Assembly (NCBI GenBank): GCA_964361185.1
Contig: CAYHZS010000002.1
Span: forward strand, 1 to 32,321
DNA length: 32,321 bases
Direction of reading: 5' to 3'
DNA from: JBAZYZ01 sp964361185
GTDB taxonomy: Bacteria > Patescibacteriota > Minisyncoccia > Phycocordibacterales > VMEP01
The notes under the pieces were generated by a model that saw only the letters and a program-made list of their open reading frames with translations, was not told the DNA's origin and searched no databases. A program made the translations under genes and the position numbers. Numbering within the stretch: the first letter of the stretch is position 1; each line of letters starts with the position of its first letter. Shown piece by piece: positions 6,980 through 14,150 of the stretch.

Positions 6980-7120
6980 GATGAGGATTCCTTATCAAGG
7001 GATACATCTACAGTAATTGTGAAGCAATAGCTTTTTCTATGCAACCCCAGAAGTAAAGGTTACCGCAGTACTAGAGAATACTCAGTACACGGCAAGCTCA
7101 CTATGGGGCAGGCGCACCTA

Positions 7121-7129
7121 TGTTATAAT
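7121..7129 (+). promoter_or_regulatory. consensus extended -10 promoter for the SIMPL gene
   Basis: TGTTATAAT is a perfect TGN-TATAAT. No -35 match is seen at 17 bp, which fits an extended -10 promoter. The start codon is 29 nt beyond its end. Confidence 0.7.
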
Positions 7130-7158
7130 TACTATGTTAATAAATAATCCATAAAAAT

Positions 7159-7992
7159 ATGTTTGATATATTCAATTTTAAAGAGAAGTGGATGGGTGAA
7201 ATAGATTTGAGGAAACGCAGACTGCTTTCTTTGACCACGGTCACGGCGGTTTTAATAGTAGTTTATCTTGCCTCGCTCACGTTAAGTGAAATAAAGCAAT
7301 ACGGCTACATCGGCGCCGGTGTTCAGCCGACAAATGTAATAAACGTAAGTGGTGAAGGAGAAGTTTTTGCTGTGCCGGACATCGCGGAGATAAGTTTTTC
7401 GGCGCAAGTGGAAGGTAAATCGGTTACGGACGCACAGAAAAAAGTAACCGACATAATGAATCCGGCGATAGAATTCCTGAAGAAGTCTGGGGTAGCCGAG
7501 AAAGACATAAAAACAAGCGGTTACTACGCAAATCCGCAATATGATTACGTAAGAGACGGGGCGGAGCCAATGATTTATCCACCCGTGCCCGGCAAAAGAG
7601 TTCTTACCGGCTACAACGTAACGCATACAATCACGGTAAAAATCCGCGATACCGATAAAGTGGGAGCAATAATTGACGGGCTGGGAAAACTTAAAGTTAC
7701 CGATTTGTCCGGACCTAATTTTTCAATTGATGATGACAACGCGCTCAAGGCTGAAGCCAGAAAGAAAGCGATTGATGACGCTAAGGCCAAAGCAAAAAAA
7801 TTGGCGGATGATTTGGACGTTCGGTTAGTGAGGATTGTTAGCTTTTCCGAAGGCGGAAACTATCCGGTTTATTACGCCAAAAGTATGGCGGTAGGAATGG
7901 GTGGCGGTCCGGAAAGTGCGCCTGTTCCAGATATGCCGAAAGGAGAAAATAAAATCACTTCAAGTGTGACTGTTACTTACGAAATAAGATAG
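7159..7992 (+). CDS. SIMPL-domain (DUF541/BP26-like) secreted or anchored protein
   Basis: A 277-residue protein with a membrane anchor at about residues 23-43 after a basic KEKWMGEIDLRKRR segment. The SIMPL domain follows: INVSGEGEVFAVPDIAEISFS (start of domain), DAQKKVTDIMNPAIEFLKKSGVAEKDIKTSGYYANPQYDY, then GYNVTHTITVKIRD and a C-terminal DDAKAKAKKLADDL helix. BP26-type proteins form ring-like oligomers in other bacteria, and their biochemical role is not settled. Here it would face the cell exterior. It is a single gene with its own promoter and a strong terminator. Confidence 0.9.
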   Translation: MFDIFNFKEKWMGEIDLRKRRLLSLTTVTAVLIVVYLASLTLSEIKQYGYIGAGVQPTNVINVSGEGEVFAVPDIAEISFSAQVEGKSVTDAQKKVTDIMNPAIEFLKKSGVAEKDIKTSGYYANPQYDYVRDGAEPMIYPPVPGKRVLTGYNVTHTITVKIRDTDKVGAIIDGLGKLKVTDLSGPNFSIDDDNALKAEARKKAIDDAKAKAKKLADDLDVRLVRIVSFSEGGNYPVYYAKSMAVGMGGGPESAPVPDMPKGENKITSSVTVTYEIR

Positions 7993-8011
7993 GATAATAG
8001 GCGATTACATC

Positions 8012-8049
8012 AAAAAAACACCCCCAGCATACATCGGGGGTGTTTTTTT
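8012..8049. terminator. bidirectional intrinsic terminator after the SIMPL gene
   Basis: AAAAAAACACCCCC pairs perfectly with GGGGGTGTTTTTTT around a 10-nt loop; the T run serves the plus strand and the A run the minus strand. Confidence 0.9.
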
Positions 8050-8055
8050 GGCCCA

Positions 8056-8083
8056 TTGACTTCTATCCAGGGTAGAGTAAAGT
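8056..8083 (+). promoter_or_regulatory. possible promoter of secE-nusG-rplK
   Basis: TTGACT and TAAAGT are spaced by 16 bp, about 98 nt before secE. A 20-bp palindrome lies in the predicted leader just downstream. Confidence 0.4.
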
Positions 8084-8088
8084 GTTAA

Positions 8089-8108
8089 AAAAGGCCCCGG
8101 GGCCTTTT
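8089..8108. repeat. 20-bp perfect palindrome in secE leader
   Basis: AAAAGGCCCC is followed directly by its own reverse complement. Only four T follow on the plus strand, so any termination would be weak; on the minus strand a six-T run follows. It could be an attenuator in the secE-nusG leader or a minus-strand stop. Confidence 0.7.
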
Positions 8109-8180
8109 AAAAATGTTTAGAAATTTAAGGAGCGGAGTGGTTAGATTTACTAGGACACACTTCGTTCTTCAAGAAAATAT

Positions 8181-8366
8181 ATGAAAATAGTTGATTATTT
8201 GAGAGAAACAAGAGGAGAGCTTAAGCATGTATCCTGGCCGACCAAATCGCAGACAGTTGCTTTCACGGTGATTGTAATTATCGTTTCTTTTGCCGTCGCT
8301 TATTTCTTGGGAGTTTTTGATTTCGGATTCGCTTACCTTTTAAAACAGTTTATCCTGAATAAATAA
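8181..8366 (+). CDS. secE: preprotein translocase subunit SecE
   Basis: The small clamp subunit of the SecYEG channel; 61 residues with one membrane helix, the short form typical of most bacteria. The amphipathic helix YLRETRGELKHVSWPTKSQT carries the conserved E-L-K-x-V-x-W-P-T motif, followed by the membrane segment FTVIVIIVSFAVAYFLGVFDFGF. nusG begins 1 bp after its stop, the standard bacterial arrangement. Confidence 0.96.
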   Translation: MKIVDYLRETRGELKHVSWPTKSQTVAFTVIVIIVSFAVAYFLGVFDFGFAYLLKQFILNK

Positions 8367-8367
8367 T

Positions 8368-8913
8368 ATGGCTAAACAAGAAGTACACGGGGAGAGAAAT
8401 TGGTACGCTATACATACTTATGCCGGCTATGAAAATGCTGTGATGCGCAATTTGAAACAGCGGGTGGAGTCTCTCGGCATGGAAGATAAGATTTTTAACG
8501 TAGTAGTTCCCACAGAGACTATTATTAAGGTTAAAGGAGGGAAGCGCGTGGAAAACGAGGAAAAAATTTACCCGGGTTACGTGCTCGTGGAAATGATTGT
8601 AACCGACGATTCGTGGTACGTCGTGCGCAACACTCCTAGGGTAACCGGTTTTGTTGGCGCAGGAGTGACTCCGGTACCTTTGAATAAGGACGAAGTGGAA
8701 ACCTTGTTCAAGAGGATGAAAAATGATACCGTAAAGCACAATGTTAACTTTGAGATTGGGGATGCGGTAATTGTGTCTGATGGACCGTTCAAGGAATTTG
8801 AAGGTAAGGTGTCGGAAGTGGATGATGCCCGCGGAAAGGTAAAGGTGCTGGTTTCAATGTTCGGACGAGAGACGCCGGTAGAATTAGATTTTTTACAAAT
8901 CAAAAAAATCTAG
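8368..8913 (+). CDS. nusG: transcription termination/antitermination factor NusG
   Basis: Binds RNA polymerase and couples it to the ribosome or Rho. The 181 residues have the NGN domain (WYAIHTYAGYENAVMRNLKQRVES, VLVEMIVTDDSWYVVRNTPRVTGFVG) and the C-terminal KOW domain (FEIGDAVIVSDGPFKEFEGKVSEVD, ending ETPVELDFLQIKKI). It is complete and unremarkable. It is co-transcribed with secE. A pair of oppositely oriented heptad arrays fills the 105-bp gap to rplK. Confidence 0.97.
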   Translation: MAKQEVHGERNWYAIHTYAGYENAVMRNLKQRVESLGMEDKIFNVVVPTETIIKVKGGKRVENEEKIYPGYVLVEMIVTDDSWYVVRNTPRVTGFVGAGVTPVPLNKDEVETLFKRMKNDTVKHNVNFEIGDAVIVSDGPFKEFEGKVSEVDDARGKVKVLVSMFGRETPVELDFLQIKKI

Positions 8914-8916
8914 AGA

Positions 8917-8944
8917 CTAACGACCCACAACCCACGACCAAAGA
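8917..8944 (-). repeat. heptad array, minus orientation, left arm of nusG-rplK spacer
   Basis: CTAACGA, CCCACAA, CCCACGA and CCAAAGA in exact 7-bp register; the reverse complements fit TYRTNRG. It can pair imperfectly with the plus-oriented array at 8981-9015. Confidence 0.75.
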
Positions 8945-8980
8945 TACGAGGTCAAGGAATTTGTATCTAACATCGTTTTA

Positions 8981-9015
8981 TTGTAGGTTGTAAGTTGTCA
9001 GTCGTAAGTTTAAAT
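8981..9015 (+). repeat. heptad array, plus orientation, right arm before rplK
   Basis: TTGTAGG, TTGTAAG, TTGTCAG, TCGTAAG and TTTAAAT in register, ending 3 bp before the rplK ATG. Confidence 0.78.
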
Positions 9016-9018
9016 AAT

Positions 9019-9441
9019 ATGGCCAAGAAAATAACAAAGAAAATAAAGCTTCAGATTTCAGCGGGAAAGGCGACACCTGCTCCTCCTTTGGGGCCCGCGC
9101 TCGGACAGGCAGGGGTCAATATCGGTGACTTTGTCACTAAATTCAATGCTGCCACCCAGAAAATGATTGGGGATACGGTTTCGGTTGTAGTTTCAGTATA
9201 CGAGGACCGAACGTTTGATTTCATTGTTAAAACTCCGCCGGCGTCGGGTCTTATAAAGAAGGCGGCCGGAGTGGAGAAAGGTTCCGGCAAACAGCTCGTG
9301 ACCAAAGCTGGGAAAATCACCAAAGCCCAACTCCGCGAAATCGCCGAAAAAAAGATGCAGGATTTAAATGCCCATACTGTTGAGCAGGCTATGAAAATTA
9401 TCGAAGGCTCCGCTCGCTCAATGGGGATTGATGTGAAGTAA
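9019..9441 (+). CDS. rplK: 50S ribosomal protein uL11
   Basis: Component of the GTPase-associated centre on 23S rRNA. From the ATG at 9019 it has 140 residues, normal length; the frame reaches back to 8995 through the heptad array, but the MAKKITKKIKLQISAGKATPAPPLGPALGQ start is the family N-terminus. The C-terminal rRNA-binding half ends GSARSMGIDVK, also typical. The usual next gene, rplA (uL1), is not there: a heptad array and a terminator follow at once. Confidence 0.97.
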   Translation: MAKKITKKIKLQISAGKATPAPPLGPALGQAGVNIGDFVTKFNAATQKMIGDTVSVVVSVYEDRTFDFIVKTPPASGLIKKAAGVEKGSGKQLVTKAGKITKAQLREIAEKKMQDLNAHTVEQAMKIIEGSARSMGIDVK

Positions 9442-9444
9442 TAA

Positions 9445-9479
9445 CCTACGAATAACGACCTATAACTAACATCTAAAAA
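9445..9479 (-). repeat. heptad array after rplK
   Basis: CCTACGA, ATAACGA, CCTATAA, CTAACAT and CTAAAAA in register, running directly into the terminator. Confidence 0.7.
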
Positions 9480-9511
9480 CAAAACCCGCCAATTCGGCGG
9501 GTTTTGTTTTT
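9475..9511. terminator. intrinsic terminator closing secE-nusG-rplK
   Basis: AAAAACAAAACCCGCC pairs with GGCGGGTTTTGTTTTT around a 5-nt loop; symmetric enough to act on both strands. Confidence 0.9.
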
Positions 9512-9590
9512 AAGGGCGGGTTGTGATAGGTATATGTGTAGAAACGTAAGGTTTTGCGATTTGGCACTTAAGTCAAACGGAGGTGGTTTA

Positions 9591-10151
9591 ATGAAAAAAG
9601 TGACGTCTCTTCGCGAACTCAGGATGCTTATGAAGGATTTTGGCGTAGATACAAGCACTTGGGGTAGAGATAAAGCCAAAACTCTGACCCATCTTTTTTG
9701 CGAAGTCAGGGATGGTGAATGCGCTCTTGCCGTAACCGATGACGGCAGACTGGTCAGAGAGGTTTCCGTTCTCTGTCTGGATATTGAGTACAAGGGAATG
9801 GTTTTGAGAGAGGACTTCCAGCTTTTCTACGAGGGCAAGCGCCGACGCGAAAGGGAGCTTGATGCGTCAACGGGCGAAAAGTTTAAGCCTGGAGAAACAC
9901 CGGAACAAGCCCTTAGCCGCTTGGTCAACGAGGAGTTCCCGATCCTGTCCCTTCAGCCCAAAGAAGATTTCAAGTTTACGGGGGATAAGTTCAGGGAGTC
10001 AGACAGCGTAAGTTACCCCGGACTCCATACACGCTACCGACTGTGCTTTTTCGCGGTTGAGCTTACAGTGGAACTGCCGGCGATAACTGTCCAGGAGCCT
10101 GACAAGCTTGTGGCATACAAGTGGGTTGCCTCACCCACGCGGTCAACGTAA
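9591..10151 (+). CDS. orphan protein with degenerate Nudix-like box
   Basis: A 186-residue protein from the ATG at 9591, chosen because GGAGGTGG sits 4-11 nt upstream. The N-terminal part is a helical segment (SLRELRMLMKDFGVD) and a beta-rich region. Residues around 88-112 (STGEKFKPGETPEQALSRLVNEEF) resemble a Nudix box: a Gly, a Glu, seven residues, then R-L-V-N-E-E-F where R-E-U-x-E-E-x-G is expected. The paired Glu are kept but the R-E Glu and final Gly are lost, so hydrolase activity is doubtful. HTRYRLCFFAVELTVELP would be the following strand. It is a monocistronic cassette with a strong Shine-Dalgarno sequence and its own terminator. Confidence 0.65.
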   Translation: MKKVTSLRELRMLMKDFGVDTSTWGRDKAKTLTHLFCEVRDGECALAVTDDGRLVREVSVLCLDIEYKGMVLREDFQLFYEGKRRRERELDASTGEKFKPGETPEQALSRLVNEEFPILSLQPKEDFKFTGDKFRESDSVSYPGLHTRYRLCFFAVELTVELPAITVQEPDKLVAYKWVASPTRST

Positions 10152-10165
10152 CCAAGATGCGTAGC

Positions 10166-10198
10166 ATTGCCAGCCAACGAAAAGGACTGGCAATTTTT
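10166..10198 (+). terminator. intrinsic terminator of the Nudix-like gene
   Basis: ATTGCCAG pairs with CTGGCAAT around a 13-nt loop and is followed by TTTTT. It separates the gene from the convergent HAD gene. Confidence 0.8.
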
Positions 10199-10208
10199 AT
10201 CCCTATTT

Positions 10209-10865
10209 TTAAAGATACTTTTCGAGTTCAAGCAGGGAGGAGAGCTGCGGGCAATCAACGCCATCGTTTTTTTCTTTGATATTCACTAAAATACTTTTTA
10301 CTCCTATATTTTTTGGAACTTCATAGTCACTCATAACCCTGTCGCCGATATAAAGGAAATTTTCCGGAGGCAAATCATAAAAAGACAGCCATATTTTATA
10401 AGCTGAGCCGTCTGATTTTGAAGCGTCATCTTTAGTGATAATGTGGCTGAAGATTTCTTTGCCGATGTCGAGCTTCTTAAGTTTTCTATGGGTTATTGAA
10501 CCGTTAGATCCGGTGATTACATCCAAATTTTTATATTTTTCTTTAAGTTTTTTTAAAAGATTTATAGTCTCCGGGTTTGGAACGAGGAATGAGGCTATGT
10601 CGGCCCTCTCGAGCGCTTCCTGGACGATTTCTTTTCCGTTTGGTATCTCCAGAGTCGCAAGCGCCTTGCTCCCTCCCATACCCGCTCCATCTTTGTAAAG
10701 ATCGGCGAAAAGCGCCCTCGCCTCTCCCAAGGAGCACTTTTTGCTCGCGGCAATTTTTTCATAAATATATTTTTGAATTGCCTCGTCAATTTCCGGCGAT
10801 TTCGGATACAGAGTCTGGTCAAGATCAAAGCCAATGACTTTAGTTTTATTTTTGTAATCAATCAT
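10209..10865 (-). CDS. HAD-superfamily hydrolase (nucleotidase-like)
   Basis: A 218-residue HAD phosphatase with all four motifs: I FDLDQT (nucleophile Asp14, acid/base Asp16), II ITGSNGS (Ser120), III Lys150 or Lys157, IV GDRVMSDYE (Asp175, Asp180). The helical cap between about residues 21 and 100 is the C1 type seen in pyrimidine 5'-nucleotidase-like members (YjjG/Sdt1 group), which fits the neighbours but does not prove substrate. It is the last gene of the minus-strand operon: its ATG overlaps the stop of the TS-like gene in an ATGA. In this context it may dephosphorylate a pyrimidine nucleotide product or remove an unwanted one. Confidence 0.85.
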   Translation of the reverse strand: MIDYKNKTKVIGFDLDQTLYPKSPEIDEAIQKYIYEKIAASKKCSLGEARALFADLYKDGAGMGGSKALATLEIPNGKEIVQEALERADIASFLVPNPETINLLKKLKEKYKNLDVITGSNGSITHRKLKKLDIGKEIFSHIITKDDASKSDGSAYKIWLSFYDLPPENFLYIGDRVMSDYEVPKNIGVKSILVNIKEKNDGVDCPQLSSLLELEKYL

Positions 10866-13273
10866 TGTGTAAAAGCGACGTAAAACAAAGAAAGGTTCCC
10901 AAGGGGATATCCAAGTGTTTCACTGAATTTTGTCGATATATAGTTTAGTAATTCAAGGTCTTCTTTTTGTTTGCTAATGGAATGGTTCATAAAGACTGCC
11001 GTCGCGTGTACTTTACCGCCCATTACGTTCGCCTGGAAGAACGCCAAATAGTCTCCCTGAGGGTCCATTTTTCCGGCTTTGTACTCCGTTAAAATAGGAT
11101 TATTATGCATTACTCCTTTTTCTTTAAGATAGAAAATAGCTTTTTCAATTGTGTTTACACCCTCCATATTTTCCAGCCGGTCGAGAATAAAATTATTTGG
11201 TCGCGAAGCTATTTTCTGAAGAGGGACAAAGCTATAAGCAACACCGGTTTCATTCGCCAAAGGAAACTTGGTGTTTTCGGCTAGCTGGTATGGTCCGCTT
11301 TTTGAATCAATTTCATCCATCGGTTTAGATGGTTCGCTCATCAGTTTTTTAGACCGCTGTTCTTCAGTCAGAAGGAGTATGTTTGCTCTACTTGATAACA
11401 TATACATATCTCCGGGTTTCGCGCCGAGTTTCTCTCTAACGGTGCATATATAAGCGTCATGAAGACCAAATATATTTTCGGGGTACGCATTCACGGTATT
11501 ATGGGCGCGAGCTATGTGAAATGAGTGCAGATGTCCGTTTTGCAGAAAAAAAATATCATGAGTAAGGCACGGGTCGTGCGTGTACTTTGTTTTGCCGGTG
11601 TCCGGGTCGGTATAGCTTCTCATGTCTTCTACCGGGTCAAAGCGCTGTATTATAGCGGCTCTAGTCGGATTATTTTTTAGAACAAGGGCGGTTTTAGGGA
11701 GCTGATCAAAGCCAAAAAACACCCTCGTGCGTTCCCCGTAGCTATAGTCGCCATCATGGTCAAAACGCAGAAGCTGGGCTTTGTAAGCCTCACGTATTTC
11801 TTCAGTACTTCTCTCTCCCTGTTTGTATATTGCCGAAAGCGAGGCCAGCGCTTTTGCGGCATTGCGGTAAATCGCGAGCATTACCGCGGAACGAGCCGAC
11901 CCTTTTTGCTTATCGCCGTGTTCTTCCGTAAGTCCTTGAGTATATATTTTCATAAGGACTTGCTTATGTACGTCTAAAAAATTATCCCCGTCGGCTATGA
12001 GTAGGGGAAGACTCTCCGTATTAATCTTGAAAATGTTTGGGAAGTCTTGAATAAAAGCGTAATTAAACGAAGCGGCTATGGTGGCCCGGCCGATTTGCCC
12101 ACCAATGTCAATTCGGTGCAGTATGTCCATTTCGTAGTTCTCAAAGCGGTTATTTTCGGACAGCCATTCAAAAAGCCCGCCGATTTTTAGAGATCGCAGT
12201 TCGAAAACTTCCTCGCAGACATCAAAAGCGAGGCACATTACCGCTACTTGGCTCTCCCTTACGTTAATTTTGTAATAATATTTTTTATCGGTTATGAGAG
12301 AAACTTTTGATTCAAGCATTATTTCTTTTTGCCCGGTAAGGTTCTTTGATTTCACGAAAGAAGGGAATTTTATTTCATTTTTTATCTCCGCGCTTACGCG
12401 GGCAATTTCCGCTCCCAGGAAAAACTGGTTTAAGTTGCCTATTTCTTTTTTCCTGTCGCCTAAAAATTTCATAAGGGAATATTCAAGCAAAAATTCGTCC
12501 GGACTTTTTATAAAAAAAGTGTCTTCACCTACCCTGATATCCAGGCGGATTAATCCTTTTTTGTTTTGCACTATAAAATCAACTTCAGGGACAAATTCTT
12601 TCGGAGGTATGTCTATTTTGGGTGGTTGCAGATGCTGAAATTCTTTCGGGTCAAGCTCCACAACTCCGCGTTCTTTAGGCGCGGATGCTCCAAGGAGAGA
12701 CACAAGCTTGTTCAATGAGTCGTAATATATTTTCCCTGTTTCGTTCGCTTCTTTCAAAAATTCATATACGTCTGATGGCAGTTTTGGACGCGCCCATTCC
12801 AGATAGTCAATGACTATCTTCTTGCCGTAATCGTTCTTGTACATGAACATCGGTAGGACTGTTATATTGTCGCGGAATGAATCCACTATTTTTTCGGAGA
12901 GGCTCGGGTAGTGTGACGAGGCCGCCTTGCCGTTTATTATCTGGTGGTCGCGGTCTTCGATGTTGATTCCATACTGAAGCGCCAAGAGAAGATTCGTGCT
13001 TGGTGAAAAGGTGAGCGACTCCTCGGAGAAAAGTATGAGATATGAGAGCGTGGGGTGGGACAGGGAATTTAGTATCATTCTTTCGGCCCCATCCCGGCTT
13101 ACGATAAGAGAACCCAAGACCGAAACAAAACGCCGTTCCTTTCCCTCAAGTTCATTCAGCACCTGTCCCGGGGCGGTGGTGTTGGTGCAGATGCCTATAA
13201 AACCGTCTTTACCCTCAGGTGGAGTTAAGAGAAGCGCATCCACTATCGGGAATTGGGAAATTTTTACAGCCAT
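10862..13273 (-). CDS. MtrA-like / thymidylate-synthase-like fusion protein
   Basis: An 803-residue multidomain protein. Residues about 20-150 follow the pattern of methyltransferase subunit MtrA (GSLIVSRDGAERMILNSL, HPTLSYLILFSEES, LLLALQYGIN), but the His that ligates the corrinoid in MtrA appears replaced. Residues about 205-320 look like a linked domain of DUF4346 type (ELDPKEF...FFLGAEIARVSAEIK). Residues about 430-640 align with thymidylate synthase: DYSYGERTRVFFGFDQL, RAAIIQRFDPVEDM, DPCLTHDIFFL with catalytic Cys569, Arg589 and PENI (Asn600). The usual RS-x-D is R-A-H-N and the S-x-H-x-Y ending is RANIL, so phosphate and sugar contacts differ. Residues 740-803 resemble a second, degenerate TS C-terminal half without Cys. 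It overlaps both operon neighbours. Confidence 0.75.
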   Translation of the reverse strand: MAVKISQFPIVDALLLTPPEGKDGFIGICTNTTAPGQVLNELEGKERRFVSVLGSLIVSRDGAERMILNSLSHPTLSYLILFSEESLTFSPSTNLLLALQYGINIEDRDHQIINGKAASSHYPSLSEKIVDSFRDNITVLPMFMYKNDYGKKIVIDYLEWARPKLPSDVYEFLKEANETGKIYYDSLNKLVSLLGASAPKERGVVELDPKEFQHLQPPKIDIPPKEFVPEVDFIVQNKKGLIRLDIRVGEDTFFIKSPDEFLLEYSLMKFLGDRKKEIGNLNQFFLGAEIARVSAEIKNEIKFPSFVKSKNLTGQKEIMLESKVSLITDKKYYYKINVRESQVAVMCLAFDVCEEVFELRSLKIGGLFEWLSENNRFENYEMDILHRIDIGGQIGRATIAASFNYAFIQDFPNIFKINTESLPLLIADGDNFLDVHKQVLMKIYTQGLTEEHGDKQKGSARSAVMLAIYRNAAKALASLSAIYKQGERSTEEIREAYKAQLLRFDHDGDYSYGERTRVFFGFDQLPKTALVLKNNPTRAAIIQRFDPVEDMRSYTDPDTGKTKYTHDPCLTHDIFFLQNGHLHSFHIARAHNTVNAYPENIFGLHDAYICTVREKLGAKPGDMYMLSSRANILLLTEEQRSKKLMSEPSKPMDEIDSKSGPYQLAENTKFPLANETGVAYSFVPLQKIASRPNNFILDRLENMEGVNTIEKAIFYLKEKGVMHNNPILTEYKAGKMDPQGDYLAFFQANVMGGKVHATAVFMNHSISKQKEDLELLNYISTKFSETLGYPLGNLSLFYVAFTQ

Positions 13274-14148
13274 TTTTTACTAGACCATTGATTCGGCAAA
13301 AGCTCATCCAGAGAGTATTGCTTGAATTCCATTGTGTCTTTGGCGAAACAGTACAATTTAATATTCAAATCGTATTTGGCGCTTATTTCGGCCAGAAATT
13401 GTCGGCAGCATCCGCAAATCTCACACGGGGTGTCGGTAAATTTTGTTGACACTAAACCGAGCGCGGTAATTTTTGTTTTGTCGTTCATAAGGGCAAGGAT
13501 TGGCGCCGCCATTTCACTATGGATGCTTCCTCTTTTTTCAAAACTGGAATATTGCCCGGTATAGTATATTGTCCCGTCCTCCGTCAGCACGGCCGTGCTG
13601 TAGGCACTCGCGTTGTCGTAGGTATGGAAGCACTTGCTAAGCCCCTCATCAGCGTATTTCTTAAGCTGGTCTTTCACAGAAAGACTTTTGTCAAAGGTGG
13701 CTTTATTTTCGGAAATAACCGCTCCCGTTACTTTTGAGAGTATCTTTTGAGGCGGACGATAAAAACTGATTGTTTCGGAGATCTTTGGGGCCGAGAATAT
13801 CTCGCGCCCGTCCATGTCTATTATTCTATACCTGATTTCGCTACCGGTCCGCACGCAGAAATCAATCATGGTTTTTACCGTAAACGGATTTACCATAAAG
13901 CCGTCGCTTTTTTCCACTAGAGTTACCATTTCCTCCACTTCGTAATCGCTATGAGATACCGCCAAAAGAAGAGCCGATTGTTCCGAAGAAATGTTCAGTA
14001 GATTCGTGTCGGAGTCGATATTCGCCCCGCGGTATTTCCGCCCGCTTTTTGAATAGCAGACGGAAGAGGTCCGGTTCGCCCCCCCGATGACTTTTTTAAC
14101 GACAGCGAGAGGAAGCCCGTCTTTCAAATAAGATAACTCGTCAGCCAT
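13264..14148 (-). CDS. two-domain cytidine-deaminase-like protein
   Basis: At 294 residues it has the size of the two-domain E. coli-type cytidine deaminase, but the domain roles are reversed. The C-terminal domain (about 175-275) has the zinc site: His210-Ser-Glu212 in IHSEMAAPILAL, and PCEIC (Cys242, Cys245) followed by CCRQFLAEI. The N-terminal domain (about 25-115) keeps the fold pattern (VCYSKSGRKYRGANID) but has Ser54-Ser-Glu56 and lacks the PCxxC, so it cannot bind zinc. A deaminase acting on a cytosine nucleoside or nucleotide is the best guess. It lies 2 bp after the ParB-like gene and overlaps the TS-like gene by 10 bp. Confidence 0.82.
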   Translation of the reverse strand: MADELSYLKDGLPLAVVKKVIGGANRTSSVCYSKSGRKYRGANIDSDTNLLNISSEQSALLLAVSHSDYEVEEMVTLVEKSDGFMVNPFTVKTMIDFCVRTGSEIRYRIIDMDGREIFSAPKISETISFYRPPQKILSKVTGAVISENKATFDKSLSVKDQLKKYADEGLSKCFHTYDNASAYSTAVLTEDGTIYYTGQYSSFEKRGSIHSEMAAPILALMNDKTKITALGLVSTKFTDTPCEICGCCRQFLAEISAKYDLNIKLYCFAKDTMEFKQYSLDELLPNQWSSKKWL

Positions 14149-14150
14149 AT

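Noticed and set aside
6612..7016. Plus-strand 134-aa reading frame over the orphan gene
   Set aside because: Composition is Ser/Thr/Ala-rich as in antisense shadows, it has no ribosome site, and the minus-strand frame has a Shine-Dalgarno sequence and terminator.
8050..8180. tRNA-Trp or other tRNA upstream of secE
   Set aside because: No cloverleaf could be built; the region holds a terminator, a palindrome and an AT-rich leader only.
8350..8739. Minus-strand frame over nusG
   Set aside because: Antisense of conserved NusG; no start context or homology pattern.
10862..13273. Frameshifted or chimeric assembly as explanation of the 803-aa fusion
   Set aside because: The frame is open throughout with steady composition, and both ends overlap neighbours in the way of a normal operon gene.
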